From positions 148,517 through 212,516 of the forward strand of contig NZ_LQMT02000036.1 of assembly GCF_001620365.2 (NCBI RefSeq): a stretch of DNA of 64,000 nt, in the 5' to 3' direction. Both the position numbers and the translations under genes were made by a program. Under the pieces are notes generated by a model. The model saw only the letters and a program-made list of their open reading frames with translations. It was not told the origin of the DNA and searched no databases. The stretch comes from Amycolatopsis keratiniphila subsp. keratiniphila. GTDB taxonomy: Bacteria; Actinomycetota; Actinomycetes; Mycobacteriales; Pseudonocardiaceae. Below, piece after piece: positions 39,401-48,035 of the stretch (within the stretch, counting starts at the first letter, position 1; every line of letters starts with the position of its first letter).

Positions 39401-42226
39401 TTAGGGAATGTCGCTGAGCAGATCAGCGGTCAGGACGGTGCGCGAGGGTAATCCCAATTTGCGCAGTGCTCGTCCGACGTGGATCTCGACTGTCCTCGGC
39501 GAGAGGAACAGCCGCTCCCCGATCTCGCGGTTCGTCAGGTTCTGGGCGGCGAGCCGGGCGACTTCGAGTTCCCTCGGGGACAACGCTTCGCCGTAACCCT
39601 TGCGGCCGCGCCGGGGCATCTCCGGATCGCAGCGGCGCAAAGAACGACGGCAGCGGAGCGCGTCCACGGCGGCGCCGAGGCGCGCGTACGTCGTCTCCGC
39701 GGTGGTGAAGGAAGCGACGGCACGCTCCCGCACCCCGGCTTCGGAGAAGCACCCGGCGGCGAGTTCGTCGGCATAGGCCGCGAAGTACGGGAGCGGCAGT
39801 GCGCCGTAGGCCTGCGCGGCACCCTGCAACAGATCGCCGGCGGCGAGTGTCTCACCACGCGCCTGCGTGAGCATGCCCCGGCACAACAACGCCGACGCGT
39901 TGGCGACCGGGGCGTCCTTCCCGTCGATGCCCTGCCGGAACTCCGCGAGCAGTTCCCGCGCCTCGACGTGCTGTCCCAGCCCGAGCATGGTGCGCACGGC
40001 GAACGGCATCAGCTCGGCGGCCCAGACCCAGTTGTTCTTGCGGCGCACGGTTTCCAGGCCGAATTCGGCCAGGCGCCGGGCGGCCTGCAGATCCTTGCCC
40101 GCCTGGTGGACGGCCACCCGGCCCGCGTACGCCGACGCCTGCACCGGAACACTGCCCGCGGAAAGCGCGAACGCGGCGTCGAAACTGCGCAGAGCCGCGG
40201 TCGGCCGGTGCTGTCCGTACTCGTACCAGCCGAGTACCAGCAGCGGCTCGGCCGCCAGCGAACCGTCCTTGTCGACCCGTGTCAGCATCGCGCGAGCCTT
40301 CTCCGCGACGCTTGCCCACTCCCCCATGGCGAGGTCCAAACGCAGCTCCGTGCCGTCGGCGAGCGCGTCGAGATAGGGCTGGTGGTCGTCGCGGATCAGC
40401 CGCCGCGCGGTCGCGAGGTAGGCCCGCGCCACCGGGTAGTGCCCGTTCCACGCCACCGCGTCGGCCAGGTTGATGTAGGTGCGGGCGACCTGACGGCAGA
40501 CCTCGGCCGACTCCGGCGCCCGCGGCAGGTCGGCGATCTCGTGCCAGGCTTCCGGATCGGCGATCTGCATCCGCGCCGAAAGCCGGTTGGCGGTGATCGC
40601 GGCGAGCAGCCCGGCGTCGTGCTCCCCCTTGCTCACCTGCTCGGCCTCGTCGAGCCAGCGGAAGTTCTCCTCGACCGGGACCGTCCCGATATGCGGCAGC
40701 GCCAAGGTGACCAGCCCCCTGGCGAGCAGCGCCTGCCGCCTTCCGAGGTCGGCCGCGCCCAGTTCGATTTCGAGCCTGCCCGCTTCGACCTTGCCCACCT
40801 GGTTGATCAGCACCTGTCCGAGGTGGACCCGGATCTCGCCGCGCGCGGCCTTGCTCAGCGGCCATTCGCGCAGGATCTCCCGCAGCAGCCGGACCGTGCC
40901 GGCGTGCGCGATGCTGCGCGGCAGTTCCCTGCCGAGCCGGACGGCGAACGATTCGCGGGCGGTGCGCGGCAGATCCGCGTCTCGCAAGGCCGCTTCGAGC
41001 AGACGGCTCGCTTCCTCGGTCCGGCCGTCTTCGACGGCGTTGTCGACCGCGACCCCGGTCCACTGTGTCCACGCGGCGATGTCGCCCGCCAGCCGCGCGT
41101 GACGGGCGATGAGCGACGCGAAGGGTTCGGCGCTCGCGGCGAGCCGGGCCGCGGCGCGTCCGTGCATCGCGCACCGTTGCGGCCCGGGAAGCAAGGCATA
41201 GACCGCTTCGGCGATCAGTGGGCTTCCCGCGACATAGCGGCCGCGGCCGAGATCCCGCAGCAATCCCGCTTCCACGGCTTCGGTGATCGCGCCGTCGATC
41301 CCCGCGGACGCCGCGACCGCGCCCAGATCCGGCTCACCGGCGGGCGATCCCAGCACCGCGGCCGCGCGGACGACGTCCCTGGCGGCGGATCCGATCGCCT
41401 CCATCAGCCCGGAAACCCGGCTGCGCACGATCGGCGGCACCGTCGCCGACGCCAGCCTGTCCGCCGAAAGCGCTTCGGCCGTGTCGCCGACGCTCTGGAC
41501 CAGCGCCGTCAGGTCGACGGCGATCCCGGACGTCCGCCGGTGCGCCGCTTCGGCGAAATCCGGCGCGCAGCGGCCGAAGGAGGCGTCCAGCAACGTCCGC
41601 ACCTGGACGTCGGTGAACGCCGCGAGCGAGAGATGCGCGGCGGTCCCGCGCAGTGGCGGGAATCGCCGCGGCCCGCATATCGCCGCGCTGACCACCACGC
41701 TCAGCGGCGCCGCCGGGGAAGCCGCGAGCCCGCGCAGGAATTCCCACGTGTCGTCGTCCGCGCAATGGACGTCGTCGAGCACCAGCACCGCCGGGCCGCA
41801 GCCCGTCAACACCTCCCGCACGGCCCGGAACTCCTGCTGCCGGACGGTCTCCGCGTCCGCGTTCTCCGGGAACGGCGGCAGCCACGGCGACCATTCCGGG
41901 ATGAGCCGCCGCAGCACACCGGTCACCGGCGAGAAGCCAGCCGCGTGGGCGGCGGCCACGGCGCTCTTCTCGAGCAGCGCGTCGACCAACGGCGCCAGAC
42001 GGCAAGGCCGCGAGAACGAACCGCACCGGGCGGACCACACCACGCGCGAGGCGAGCACGGGATGGGCGGCGAGTTCTTCGAGCAGCCGGCTCCGGCCCAC
42101 CCCCGGTTCGCCCTCGACGACGGCGACCGACGGCGGGCGCGAGGCGACGCGCACCAGTTCGGCCAATTCGGTGTCGCGGGCCACGAACACCGGTGCCGTA
42201 CCGATCGTCGGCATGCTCGGGACCAT
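39401..42226 (-). CDS. Large LuxR (LAL) family ATP-binding regulator
   Basis: This approximately 941-aa protein has an N-terminal AAA/STAND ATPase module. Its P-loop reads EGEPGVGRSRLLEEL (Arg instead of the canonical Lys) and its Walker B reads AVLVLDDVHCADDD. A long TPR-like helical middle (about 430-860) follows, then a C-terminal LuxR HTH: LSPRELEVARLAAQNLTNREIGERLFLSPRTVEIHVGRALRKLG. LAL regulators activate nearby genes in response to small molecules or proteins. The start is uncertain (ATG 42226 or 42214; neither has a good ribosome site). It is flanked by a secreted protease operon downstream and a papain-fold exoprotein operon divergently upstream, which makes it their likely local regulator. 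Confidence 0.87.
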   Translation of the reverse strand: MVPSMPTIGTAPVFVARDTELAELVRVASRPPSVAVVEGEPGVGRSRLLEELAAHPVLASRVVWSARCGSFSRPCRLAPLVDALLEKSAVAAAHAAGFSPVTGVLRRLIPEWSPWLPPFPENADAETVRQQEFRAVREVLTGCGPAVLVLDDVHCADDDTWEFLRGLAASPAAPLSVVVSAAICGPRRFPPLRGTAAHLSLAAFTDVQVRTLLDASFGRCAPDFAEAAHRRTSGIAVDLTALVQSVGDTAEALSADRLASATVPPIVRSRVSGLMEAIGSAARDVVRAAAVLGSPAGEPDLGAVAASAGIDGAITEAVEAGLLRDLGRGRYVAGSPLIAEAVYALLPGPQRCAMHGRAAARLAASAEPFASLIARHARLAGDIAAWTQWTGVAVDNAVEDGRTEEASRLLEAALRDADLPRTARESFAVRLGRELPRSIAHAGTVRLLREILREWPLSKAARGEIRVHLGQVLINQVGKVEAGRLEIELGAADLGRRQALLARGLVTLALPHIGTVPVEENFRWLDEAEQVSKGEHDAGLLAAITANRLSARMQIADPEAWHEIADLPRAPESAEVCRQVARTYINLADAVAWNGHYPVARAYLATARRLIRDDHQPYLDALADGTELRLDLAMGEWASVAEKARAMLTRVDKDGSLAAEPLLVLGWYEYGQHRPTAALRSFDAAFALSAGSVPVQASAYAGRVAVHQAGKDLQAARRLAEFGLETVRRKNNWVWAAELMPFAVRTMLGLGQHVEARELLAEFRQGIDGKDAPVANASALLCRGMLTQARGETLAAGDLLQGAAQAYGALPLPYFAAYADELAAGCFSEAGVRERAVASFTTAETTYARLGAAVDALRCRRSLRRCDPEMPRRGRKGYGEALSPRELEVARLAAQNLTNREIGERLFLSPRTVEIHVGRALRKLGLPSRTVLTADLLSDIP

Positions 42227-42375
42227 ACCGAGCGGACACCCGCCGAAAGGCGGGAACACGAACAGTGACCATCGGCCGTGCGTTTTCCGCTGGTCCACAC
42301 CACCGCAGTCACGAGTTCGCCGCACGGTTAACTCGATCGGGCGACGACGACCTGCGGTGACACCGACCCCCGCAT

Positions 42376-42403
42376 CGGCAATACGGACCCTTAGGTATTG
42401 CCG
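42376..42403. promoter_or_regulatory. Dyad in the divergent LAL/papain promoter region
   Basis: CGGCAATAC (42376-42384) and GTATTGCCG (42395-42403) are perfect 9-bp inverted half-sites with a 10-bp spacer. They lie in the 372-bp intergenic region between the LAL regulator and the papain-fold gene. Centre-to-centre spacing near 19-20 bp would suit a dimeric regulator. A weaker CCACCC/GGGTGG dyad lies at about 42506-42550. I see nothing else in this gap. Confidence 0.5.
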
Positions 42404-42598
42404 CGAACCTTGCCATGAGACCACCGGAGGGTGAATCTCAGACTGTTCGCAGTGCCCTCTGTCACTTCGCCACAGCGCAATTCCCCTGCACGCGCCGGTC
42501 CACCACCCATTCGGGTAGCCGAAGTCCCCACCTGTTCCCTTACGGGTGGCAGCCGCGCTTGCTTCGCGTTCGACCATCCAGTTAGGAGTGTTCCGACG

Positions 42599-43189
42599 GT
42601 GAAGACCTCGTTCAGGCGCGGGCTGGCCACGGCCTGCGCCGGTGTCGCCGCGCTGGTCGCCCTGCAGGCGCCCGCCACCGCGGCACCCGCCATCACGGCG
42701 GCCACCACGATCCCGATCAGGATGCAGGCCCAGGAGAAGAGCAACTGGTGCTGGGACGCCAGTGGCAACACGATCGCCGCCTGGTGGGGCCACAGCCTCA
42801 CCCAGACGAAGTTCTGCCAGATCGCGCACAACGAATCCGGTACGGACTGCGCGAACAACCAGGGCTACCTGAGCGATCAGCAGCGCGTGTTCCGCTGGCT
42901 CGGGTTCAGCAACGTCGGCACCTACAGCTCCTCGGGGCAGACGCTGAGCTTCGCCTCCATCAAGAGCCAGGTCGACGCGCGGCAGCCGATCGGCACGCGG
43001 ATCGGCTGGCGCAACGGCGGCGGTCACATGCACGTGCTCTACGGCTACGACAACACCAATGGCGCGACGACGGTGTACTACGGCGACCCGTGGGGCTCAA
43101 GCCCCCGTTACAACCAGATGAGCTACAACGCCTACCGGTCCAACAACTCGTTCACCTGGACCCACACCGTCTACGGGATCAAGGACTGA
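42599..43189 (+). CDS. Secreted papain-like cysteine protease family protein
   Basis: This 196-aa protein has a Sec signal peptide (1-29, ending TAA) and a compact papain-fold domain of the AvrRpt2/C39-like kind. The presumed nucleophile is Cys51 in SNWCWDASG, the His is His143 (GGHMHVLYGY) and the acid is Asp163 (YYGDPWG). Two further Cys (73, 84) may form a disulfide. Start is GTG 42599, with AGGAG about ten bases upstream. It is followed after 4 bp by a membrane-anchored partner gene. The target, peptide or glycopeptide, is unknown. Confidence 0.85.
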   Translation: MKTSFRRGLATACAGVAALVALQAPATAAPAITAATTIPIRMQAQEKSNWCWDASGNTIAAWWGHSLTQTKFCQIAHNESGTDCANNQGYLSDQQRVFRWLGFSNVGTYSSSGQTLSFASIKSQVDARQPIGTRIGWRNGGGHMHVLYGYDNTNGATTVYYGDPWGSSPRYNQMSYNAYRSNNSFTWTHTVYGIKD

Positions 43190-43193
43190 AACC

Positions 43194-43946
43194 ATGAAGC
43201 GAACCTTCCTCGGCACCACGATCCTCGCCCTCGGCCTGTCGCTGGCGCTCGGCGGCCAGTCCTCCGCGGCCGACGCCCCCAGCGGCGCACCCACCGCCGC
43301 CGACCTCGCCGCGGTGTCCACAGTGGTCACCAGTGACGCGACCACCCAGCGGCTCGCCAAGGCGCAGTTCCCCGGTGCGGCCAAGGCGGACACGGCCCTC
43401 GCGGCCAAGACCGCCAAGGCCGATCCGCGCACACCGGTGGCGGTGTACCAGCCGACGGCCGCCTTCATCGCCGGCACCTCCACCGTCCCGGCCGAACTCG
43501 CCTACGTCGCCACCCCGGCGACGCTGGGCAACGGCGACGCCGCGACCGTGTGGTCGCAGCGCGAGGGCTCGGGCTGGTCGGTCTACAACGTCGCCTCGGG
43601 TGACGTCGAGAAGCGCCTCGCGGCGCAGGTCGGCAAGGGTTACCTCCTGAGCGAACCTCAGGCGGGCGCCTGGTACGCCGTCGACGGCGACACCGTGACC
43701 GTCCTCGACGGCTCGTCGGTGGCGAAGACCGGCGAGAAGATGTCGCTCGCCGCCTACCGCGAAGCCCTGCAGAGCCGCTACGGCGACAAGCTGCCCGGCT
43801 CGACCTACGACCGCACCGGTGCCGCCGGTGGTTACGGTGCCGCCCCGGTGGGCGACACCGAGGTGCCGTGGTGGCCGTACGCGCTCGGCGCGGTCTTCCT
43901 CGCCGCCGCGGGCACGGCCGTCACGCTGCGGCTCCGCAAGCAGTAA
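43194..43946 (+). CDS. Exported protein with C-terminal membrane anchor, partner of papain-fold protein
   Basis: This 250-aa protein has a signal peptide (1-26, ending SSAA), an extracytoplasmic domain of unknown family (about 30-215, AYVATPATLGNGDAATVWSQ and GWSVYNVASGDVEKRLAAQVGKGYLLSEPQAGAWYAVDG) and a C-terminal TM helix (WWPYALGAVFLAAAGTAVTL) ending RLRKQ. It begins 4 bp after the papain-fold gene, so the two are co-transcribed and probably act together outside the membrane. It could tether, activate or inhibit the protease; none of this is shown by sequence. Confidence 0.75.
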   Translation: MKRTFLGTTILALGLSLALGGQSSAADAPSGAPTAADLAAVSTVVTSDATTQRLAKAQFPGAAKADTALAAKTAKADPRTPVAVYQPTAAFIAGTSTVPAELAYVATPATLGNGDAATVWSQREGSGWSVYNVASGDVEKRLAAQVGKGYLLSEPQAGAWYAVDGDTVTVLDGSSVAKTGEKMSLAAYREALQSRYGDKLPGSTYDRTGAAGGYGAAPVGDTEVPWWPYALGAVFLAAAGTAVTLRLRKQ

Positions 43947-43952
43947 GTGCCA

Positions 43953-43986
43953 AGGGTGCCGGGACCGCGCGGGGTCCCGGCACCCT
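43953..43986. terminator. Bidirectional terminator, 14-bp stem
   Basis: AGGGTGCCGGGACC (43953-43966) pairs perfectly with GGTCCCGGCACCCT (43973-43986) across a 6-nt loop. It separates the papain operon from the convergent monooxygenase, whose stop at 43985 lies in the stem. Confidence 0.75.
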
Positions 43987-45466
43987 ACGCGAACGTGTAG
44001 TCCTCGATGGGGAAGCTCTGCGCCTCCTTGATCGCGTTCAGCGTGGAAGACGGCCGCAGCAGTGTCGCCTCCCCGTGCGGGTTGAAGTAGTAGCTGTTCG
44101 CCGGGGCGCAGTTCCCGAGTGTGAAGATCGAGTCGCCGAGGCGCTCGGTCATCCGGTCGAGGAACGCGTCGTTGGCCTCCTTCGTCACCTCGAACTCCGT
44201 CGCGCCACGCCGCCGCATCGCGCCGAAGAGCCGGTCCATATGCCGCATCTGGGTCTCGATGGTGGTGAAATAGGACAGTCCCGAGTAGGAATACGGGCTG
44301 TTGAGCGAGATGAAGTTGGGGAACTTCGGGATCGCGACGCCCTCGTAGGCCTGGAAACGGTTCTCCCGCCACCACTTCCCGAGATCCCGGCCGCCGCGCC
44401 CGATGATCTCGATCGCCGGGAAGTTCGCCTCCCACAGGTCGAATCCGGTCGCCAGCACCAGGACGTCGATATCCCGCCGCCGCCCGTCCGCGGTCTCGAT
44501 CCCTGCCTTGTCGATCTTCGCGATGGACGTCGTCTCCAGATGCACGTGGTCTTTCGTGAAGGCCGGGTAGTACTCGTTGGAGAACGTCGGGCGCTTGCAG
44601 CCGAACGAATAGCGCGGGGTCAGTTCCGCGCGCAGCCCCGGATCCCGCACCTGACGGCGAAGATGCGCCTGGCACCACAGCTTGCCGAGCCGGTTCGCCA
44701 TCGGCAGCTGCTTGTAGTGCAGCACACCGGAGACCATCATCAGCTCCAGCAGCGCGGTCCCGGTCAGCCGGGCGGCCCGCTGGGTGAACGGCAGCGCGGC
44801 GAACGCGCGCCGGACCGCCTTCGGCACCGGGAAGTCCAGTTTGGGGCTCACCCAGATAGGCGTCCGCTGGTACACGGTGAGGTCCCGCGCGACCTTCGCG
44901 ATCTCGGGGATCAGCTGGACCGCGGTCGCGCCGGTGCCGATCACCGCGACCCGTTTGCCCGCGAGGTCGTACTCGTCGTCCCAGGCGGTGGTGTGGATGA
45001 CCTTGCCGCCGAAGGTGTCGATCCCGGCGATGTCGGGTTTCTTCGGCTGGGAAAGGAATCCCGTGGCGGTGAGGAGGTACTTGGCGGTGACCGGGTCGCC
45101 GTCGGCGAGCGAGACCTTCCAATGCGCGTCCATCTCGTCCCAGACCGCGCCGGTGACCACCGAGCCGAACCGCATGTAGCGCCGCAGCCGGTACTTGTCC
45201 GCGACGTGCTCGGCGTACCGCTTGAGTTCCGCGCCTGGCGCGAAGAGCCGCGACCAATGCGGATTCGGTTCGAACGAGTACGAGTAGGTGGCCGACGGGA
45301 TGTCGACGGCCAGCCCGGGATAGCGGTTCACATGCCAGGTGCCGCCGAGGTCGGACTCGCGTTCGAGGATGAGCAGGTTGTCGTAGCCGAGCCGGTTGAG
45401 CTGGATCGCCGCGCCCATCCCGCCGAAACCGGCTCCCACGACGACGGCGTCGTATTGCGTGGTCAT
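43985..45466 (-). CDS. Flavin-containing Baeyer-Villiger-type monooxygenase
   Basis: This 493-aa protein has an N-terminal FAD motif (AVVVGAGFGG, residues 8-16), then GGTWHVNRYPGLAVDIPSATY. The BVMO fingerprint FGGKVIHTTAWD (FxGxxxHxxxW/D) and the NADPH motif VAVIGTGATAVQL follow, and the later segment ends VLATGFD. It would insert oxygen into a ketone or hydroxylate a lipophilic substrate. Its ATG overlaps the SDR stop (ATGA), so it is translationally coupled as the last gene of the patatin-SDR-BVMO operon. This gene set (hydrolase, dehydrogenase, BVMO) fits breakdown of an alicyclic or steroid-like ketone or ester. Confidence 0.9.
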   Translation of the reverse strand: MTTQYDAVVVGAGFGGMGAAIQLNRLGYDNLLILERESDLGGTWHVNRYPGLAVDIPSATYSYSFEPNPHWSRLFAPGAELKRYAEHVADKYRLRRYMRFGSVVTGAVWDEMDAHWKVSLADGDPVTAKYLLTATGFLSQPKKPDIAGIDTFGGKVIHTTAWDDEYDLAGKRVAVIGTGATAVQLIPEIAKVARDLTVYQRTPIWVSPKLDFPVPKAVRRAFAALPFTQRAARLTGTALLELMMVSGVLHYKQLPMANRLGKLWCQAHLRRQVRDPGLRAELTPRYSFGCKRPTFSNEYYPAFTKDHVHLETTSIAKIDKAGIETADGRRRDIDVLVLATGFDLWEANFPAIEIIGRGGRDLGKWWRENRFQAYEGVAIPKFPNFISLNSPYSYSGLSYFTTIETQMRHMDRLFGAMRRRGATEFEVTKEANDAFLDRMTERLGDSIFTLGNCAPANSYYFNPHGEATLLRPSSTLNAIKEAQSFPIEDYTFA

Positions 45467-46311
45467 GCGTTTTCCTCCCGGTGGGTGTCCTGGTCGAGGC
45501 GGGCGCGGTAACCGTCCCGCTCGGGTGAATCGGGGCGCAGGGCCCGGTCGTCCCGCACCAGACGGCGGAACGCGTTGAGCGCCGGTTCGGGGGTCACGGC
45601 CGCGAGGGTGGCGAGCGCGCCGACGTACCCGGGCACGGCGATCTCGGCGGCACGCGTGCGGACGGAATCCACCACGGCGTCGGCGATCCGGCCCGGTTTC
45701 ACCTTCGGGATCGGGCGCATGTCGAGCCCGGAGGCGAGCGCGGTGTCGACCGCCGACGGCAGCACGGCCGAGACGCTCACGCCGTGCGGCGCGTACTCCA
45801 GCCGGGTCGCCGCGGTCAGCCCGACGACGGCGAACTTGCTGGCGTTGTAGATCGCCAGCCCTTTCACCGGGAACTTCCCGGCCAGCGAAGCGACGTTGAC
45901 GATGTGCCCGCGCCCGCGTTCCAGCATGCCCGGCAGGGCCAGCCGCATGCCGTGGACGACGCCGAAGACGTTGACCTCCATGGTCGCCCGGTTCAGCGCG
46001 TCGGAGAGGTCGAGGAAGCCGCCGTTCGGCATGATCCCGGCGTTGTTGACGAGCACCGCGAGCGGTCCGTTCGCCTGTTGGGCCTCGCCGAGGAACGCGG
46101 CGAACGACGCCGGATCGGCGACGTCCAGATGATGCGCGGTGCCGCCGATGTCGGCGGCGGTCCGCTTCGCGGCTTCGAGGTCGAGGTCGCCGATGGAGAC
46201 GCGCGCGCCGAGGGCGGCCATACGTTCCGCGGTCGCGCGGCCGATGCCCTGCCCCGCGCCGGTGATCGCCACATGCGCCCCGTCAAGGTCGAGATGCGGG
46301 TACTTGGTCAT
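45463..46311 (-). CDS. Short-chain dehydrogenase/reductase
   Basis: This 282-aa SDR has the cofactor motif AITGAGQGIGRATAERM and Asp after strand 2 (IGDLDLEAA, suggesting NAD preference). The NNAGI motif, catalytic Ser (VNVASLAG) and YxxxK (IYNASKFAV) are all present. It likely oxidises or reduces the alcohol/ketone handled by the adjacent monooxygenase. AAGGAG lies seven bases before ATG 46311. It overlaps the patatin stop and the monooxygenase start by 4 bp each (ATGA), showing tight translational coupling. Confidence 0.9.
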   Translation of the reverse strand: MTKYPHLDLDGAHVAITGAGQGIGRATAERMAALGARVSIGDLDLEAAKRTAADIGGTAHHLDVADPASFAAFLGEAQQANGPLAVLVNNAGIMPNGGFLDLSDALNRATMEVNVFGVVHGMRLALPGMLERGRGHIVNVASLAGKFPVKGLAIYNASKFAVVGLTAATRLEYAPHGVSVSAVLPSAVDTALASGLDMRPIPKVKPGRIADAVVDSVRTRAAEIAVPGYVGALATLAAVTPEPALNAFRRLVRDDRALRPDSPERDGYRARLDQDTHREENA

Positions 46312-47255
46312 GCGCGTACTCCTTCTCGTTCGAAGGCGTCGGCGACCAGGCCGGGCGCCGTCCTCGTCGCCGTGGCGAGCACGTGCTGCCGGCGCCGTCC
46401 GTCCATGAAGTTCGCGCCCATGGCGGCGAGATCGGCGGGCCCCGGCTCGATCCGCACCACCCGGACACCGGCCGCGCGCAGCCGACGCGCCTCGTCGTCG
46501 ACCCGCTTGGTCATCGCCGTCCGCAGCAGCCGTTCCAGCCGGGCCGCGCCGCGCGCCGGCGCGCCGCCCTCGCTGCTCATCGGCGCGATCAGCACGACCT
46601 CGCCGACGTCGTGGCCGAGCAGGAGATCGGCCGAGGTCGGCGACACGGTGCCACCATCGACCAGCGGTCGTCCGTCCACAACGGACGGAGGGAACCAGCC
46701 GGGGATCGCCCACGACGCGGCGATCGCCTCACCGAGGCGGGCAGGCGGCGCGTCCGGGGAGCCGAGCGCGATCCGCTTCCCGGTCAGGTCCGCGGCCATC
46801 AGCCAGGTCGCGGGATGCGGCACCCAGCCGCCGGGCGCCAGCGCGTCCCCGAGTTCGCGCAGCCAGCTCGCGTCGCCCCTGCCCCGGGGCAGGAGACCCG
46901 CGAGACCGGCGAGCGTGTCGACGTCCCGGCGCAGCGCGGCCCGGACCAATCCGGCCGCCGGCCAACGCGGAGACGGCACCGGCGGAAGCCGGCCCGGCAC
47001 CCGCCGGACGTGCGCGGCGACGACGGCGTCACCGCCGGGCGCGCCCGCCACCGCGTCGAGGATCGCCTTCGCCGGGATGCCCGCCCCGAGCATGGCCACC
47101 GCTTCGGCGCCGGCCGACGTGCCGACCAGGATGTCCGCCTCCCGCGGGTCCCAGCCGGCCTTGGTGTGCAGCGCGTCGAGGACGGAGGCCGTCCAGGCGA
47201 ACCCCAAGGTCCCGCCGCAGCCGAGCACCAGCGCCCTAGCGGAATGACGTGTCAT
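46308..47255 (-). CDS. Patatin-like phospholipase/esterase
   Basis: This 315-aa protein has the patatin fold: a glycine-rich oxyanion loop (VLGCGGTLGFAW, a variant of GGGxRG), the nucleophile elbow ILVGTSAGAEAV (GxSxG), and the catalytic Asp in PLVDGGTVS. It probably hydrolyses acyl esters or lipids in the cytoplasm. It is first in a coupled operon with SDR and BVMO. The start ATG 47255 lies inside the AATGAC-GT-GTCATT palindrome bound, presumably, by the divergent TetR. Confidence 0.87.
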   Translation of the reverse strand: MTRHSARALVLGCGGTLGFAWTASVLDALHTKAGWDPREADILVGTSAGAEAVAMLGAGIPAKAILDAVAGAPGGDAVVAAHVRRVPGRLPPVPSPRWPAAGLVRAALRRDVDTLAGLAGLLPRGRGDASWLRELGDALAPGGWVPHPATWLMAADLTGKRIALGSPDAPPARLGEAIAASWAIPGWFPPSVVDGRPLVDGGTVSPTSADLLLGHDVGEVVLIAPMSSEGGAPARGAARLERLLRTAMTKRVDDEARRLRAAGVRVVRIEPGPADLAAMGANFMDGRRRQHVLATATRTAPGLVADAFEREGVRA

Positions 47256-47256
47256 T
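47243..47256. promoter_or_regulatory. Palindromic operator AATGAC-GT-GTCATT
   Basis: This is a perfect 14-bp palindrome covering the patatin start codon. A further half-site TATGTCATTT lies at about 47268-47276. Both are between the patatin operon and the divergent tetR at 47304. Half-sites of this type are common for TetR regulators of lipid metabolism. Confidence 0.65.
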
Positions 47257-47303
47257 TCCGGAACGGTATGTCATTTGAACGCGTCAGGCAATAAGCTGGC
47301 GGG

Positions 47304-47936
47304 ATGACGACGGAGATCCCGGTCAGCAGGGCCGCACGGAAGAAGCAGGAACTACGGCGCGAGATCGTGGAGACCGCGTTCGACTGCTTCGCCGAGCGGG
47401 GCTACCACGCGACCGGGATCGCAGATATCGCCGCCCGGCTGGGCATCGGGCACGGCACCTTCTACCGGTACTTCCAGAACAAGCGGGACATCGTCGACCA
47501 CGTCATCACGGACCTGGTCGAGAAGGTGGTCGGCGCGCTGGCCGCGGACAACGCGCCGGACGCGGTCAGCAGCCTGGCCGAGTACCGCAAGCAGAGCGCG
47601 CGGATCGGCGACGCGCTCGCCCGGATCTTCGGCAGCGACCCGCGGATGGCCCGGTTCCTCCTGCTCGAAGCGGCGGGTATCGACGCCGAGATGCGGGAAC
47701 GGGTGCTGGACTTCTACGAGACCGCCGCCGAGCTGACCGCGGGCTATCTGCACCACGGCGTCCGCCTCGGGTATCTGCACGAGGACCTGGACGTGGACTC
47801 CACCGCCCGCGCGATCAACGGGATGATCCTCGCGTCGATCCTGTCCGAACTGCGCGATCCGTCACCGGAGCGGCAGGCCGCGATGAGCCGGGCGGTCCGC
47901 CGGGTGATGTACGACGGGATCGCGACACACCAGTAA
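47304..47936 (+). CDS. TetR/AcrR family regulator
   Basis: This 210-aa protein has an HTH at about 20-65 (EIVETAFDCFAERGYHATGIADIAARLGIGHGTFYRYFQNKRDI) and a C-terminal ligand domain rich in hydrophobics. It is divergent from the patatin-SDR-BVMO operon across about 50 bp that carry a perfect operator palindrome, so it most likely represses that operon and itself until a lipid-like inducer binds. Confidence 0.9.
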   Translation: MTTEIPVSRAARKKQELRREIVETAFDCFAERGYHATGIADIAARLGIGHGTFYRYFQNKRDIVDHVITDLVEKVVGALAADNAPDAVSSLAEYRKQSARIGDALARIFGSDPRMARFLLLEAAGIDAEMRERVLDFYETAAELTAGYLHHGVRLGYLHEDLDVDSTARAINGMILASILSELRDPSPERQAAMSRAVRRVMYDGIATHQ

Positions 47937-48035
47937 GCGGGGTCTGGGCGGTACTGGTGCCACGTTTATGGAACAGGGTCCGGACAGCCGGGTCTAGCGC
48001 CCGGAACGCACACCGGCACCGACGAAAACGAACCC

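Noticed and set aside
39479..42268. A 929-residue plus-strand frame opposite the LAL regulator
   Set aside because: It is an antisense shadow with no start context or domains; the minus strand carries the ATPase and LuxR HTH.
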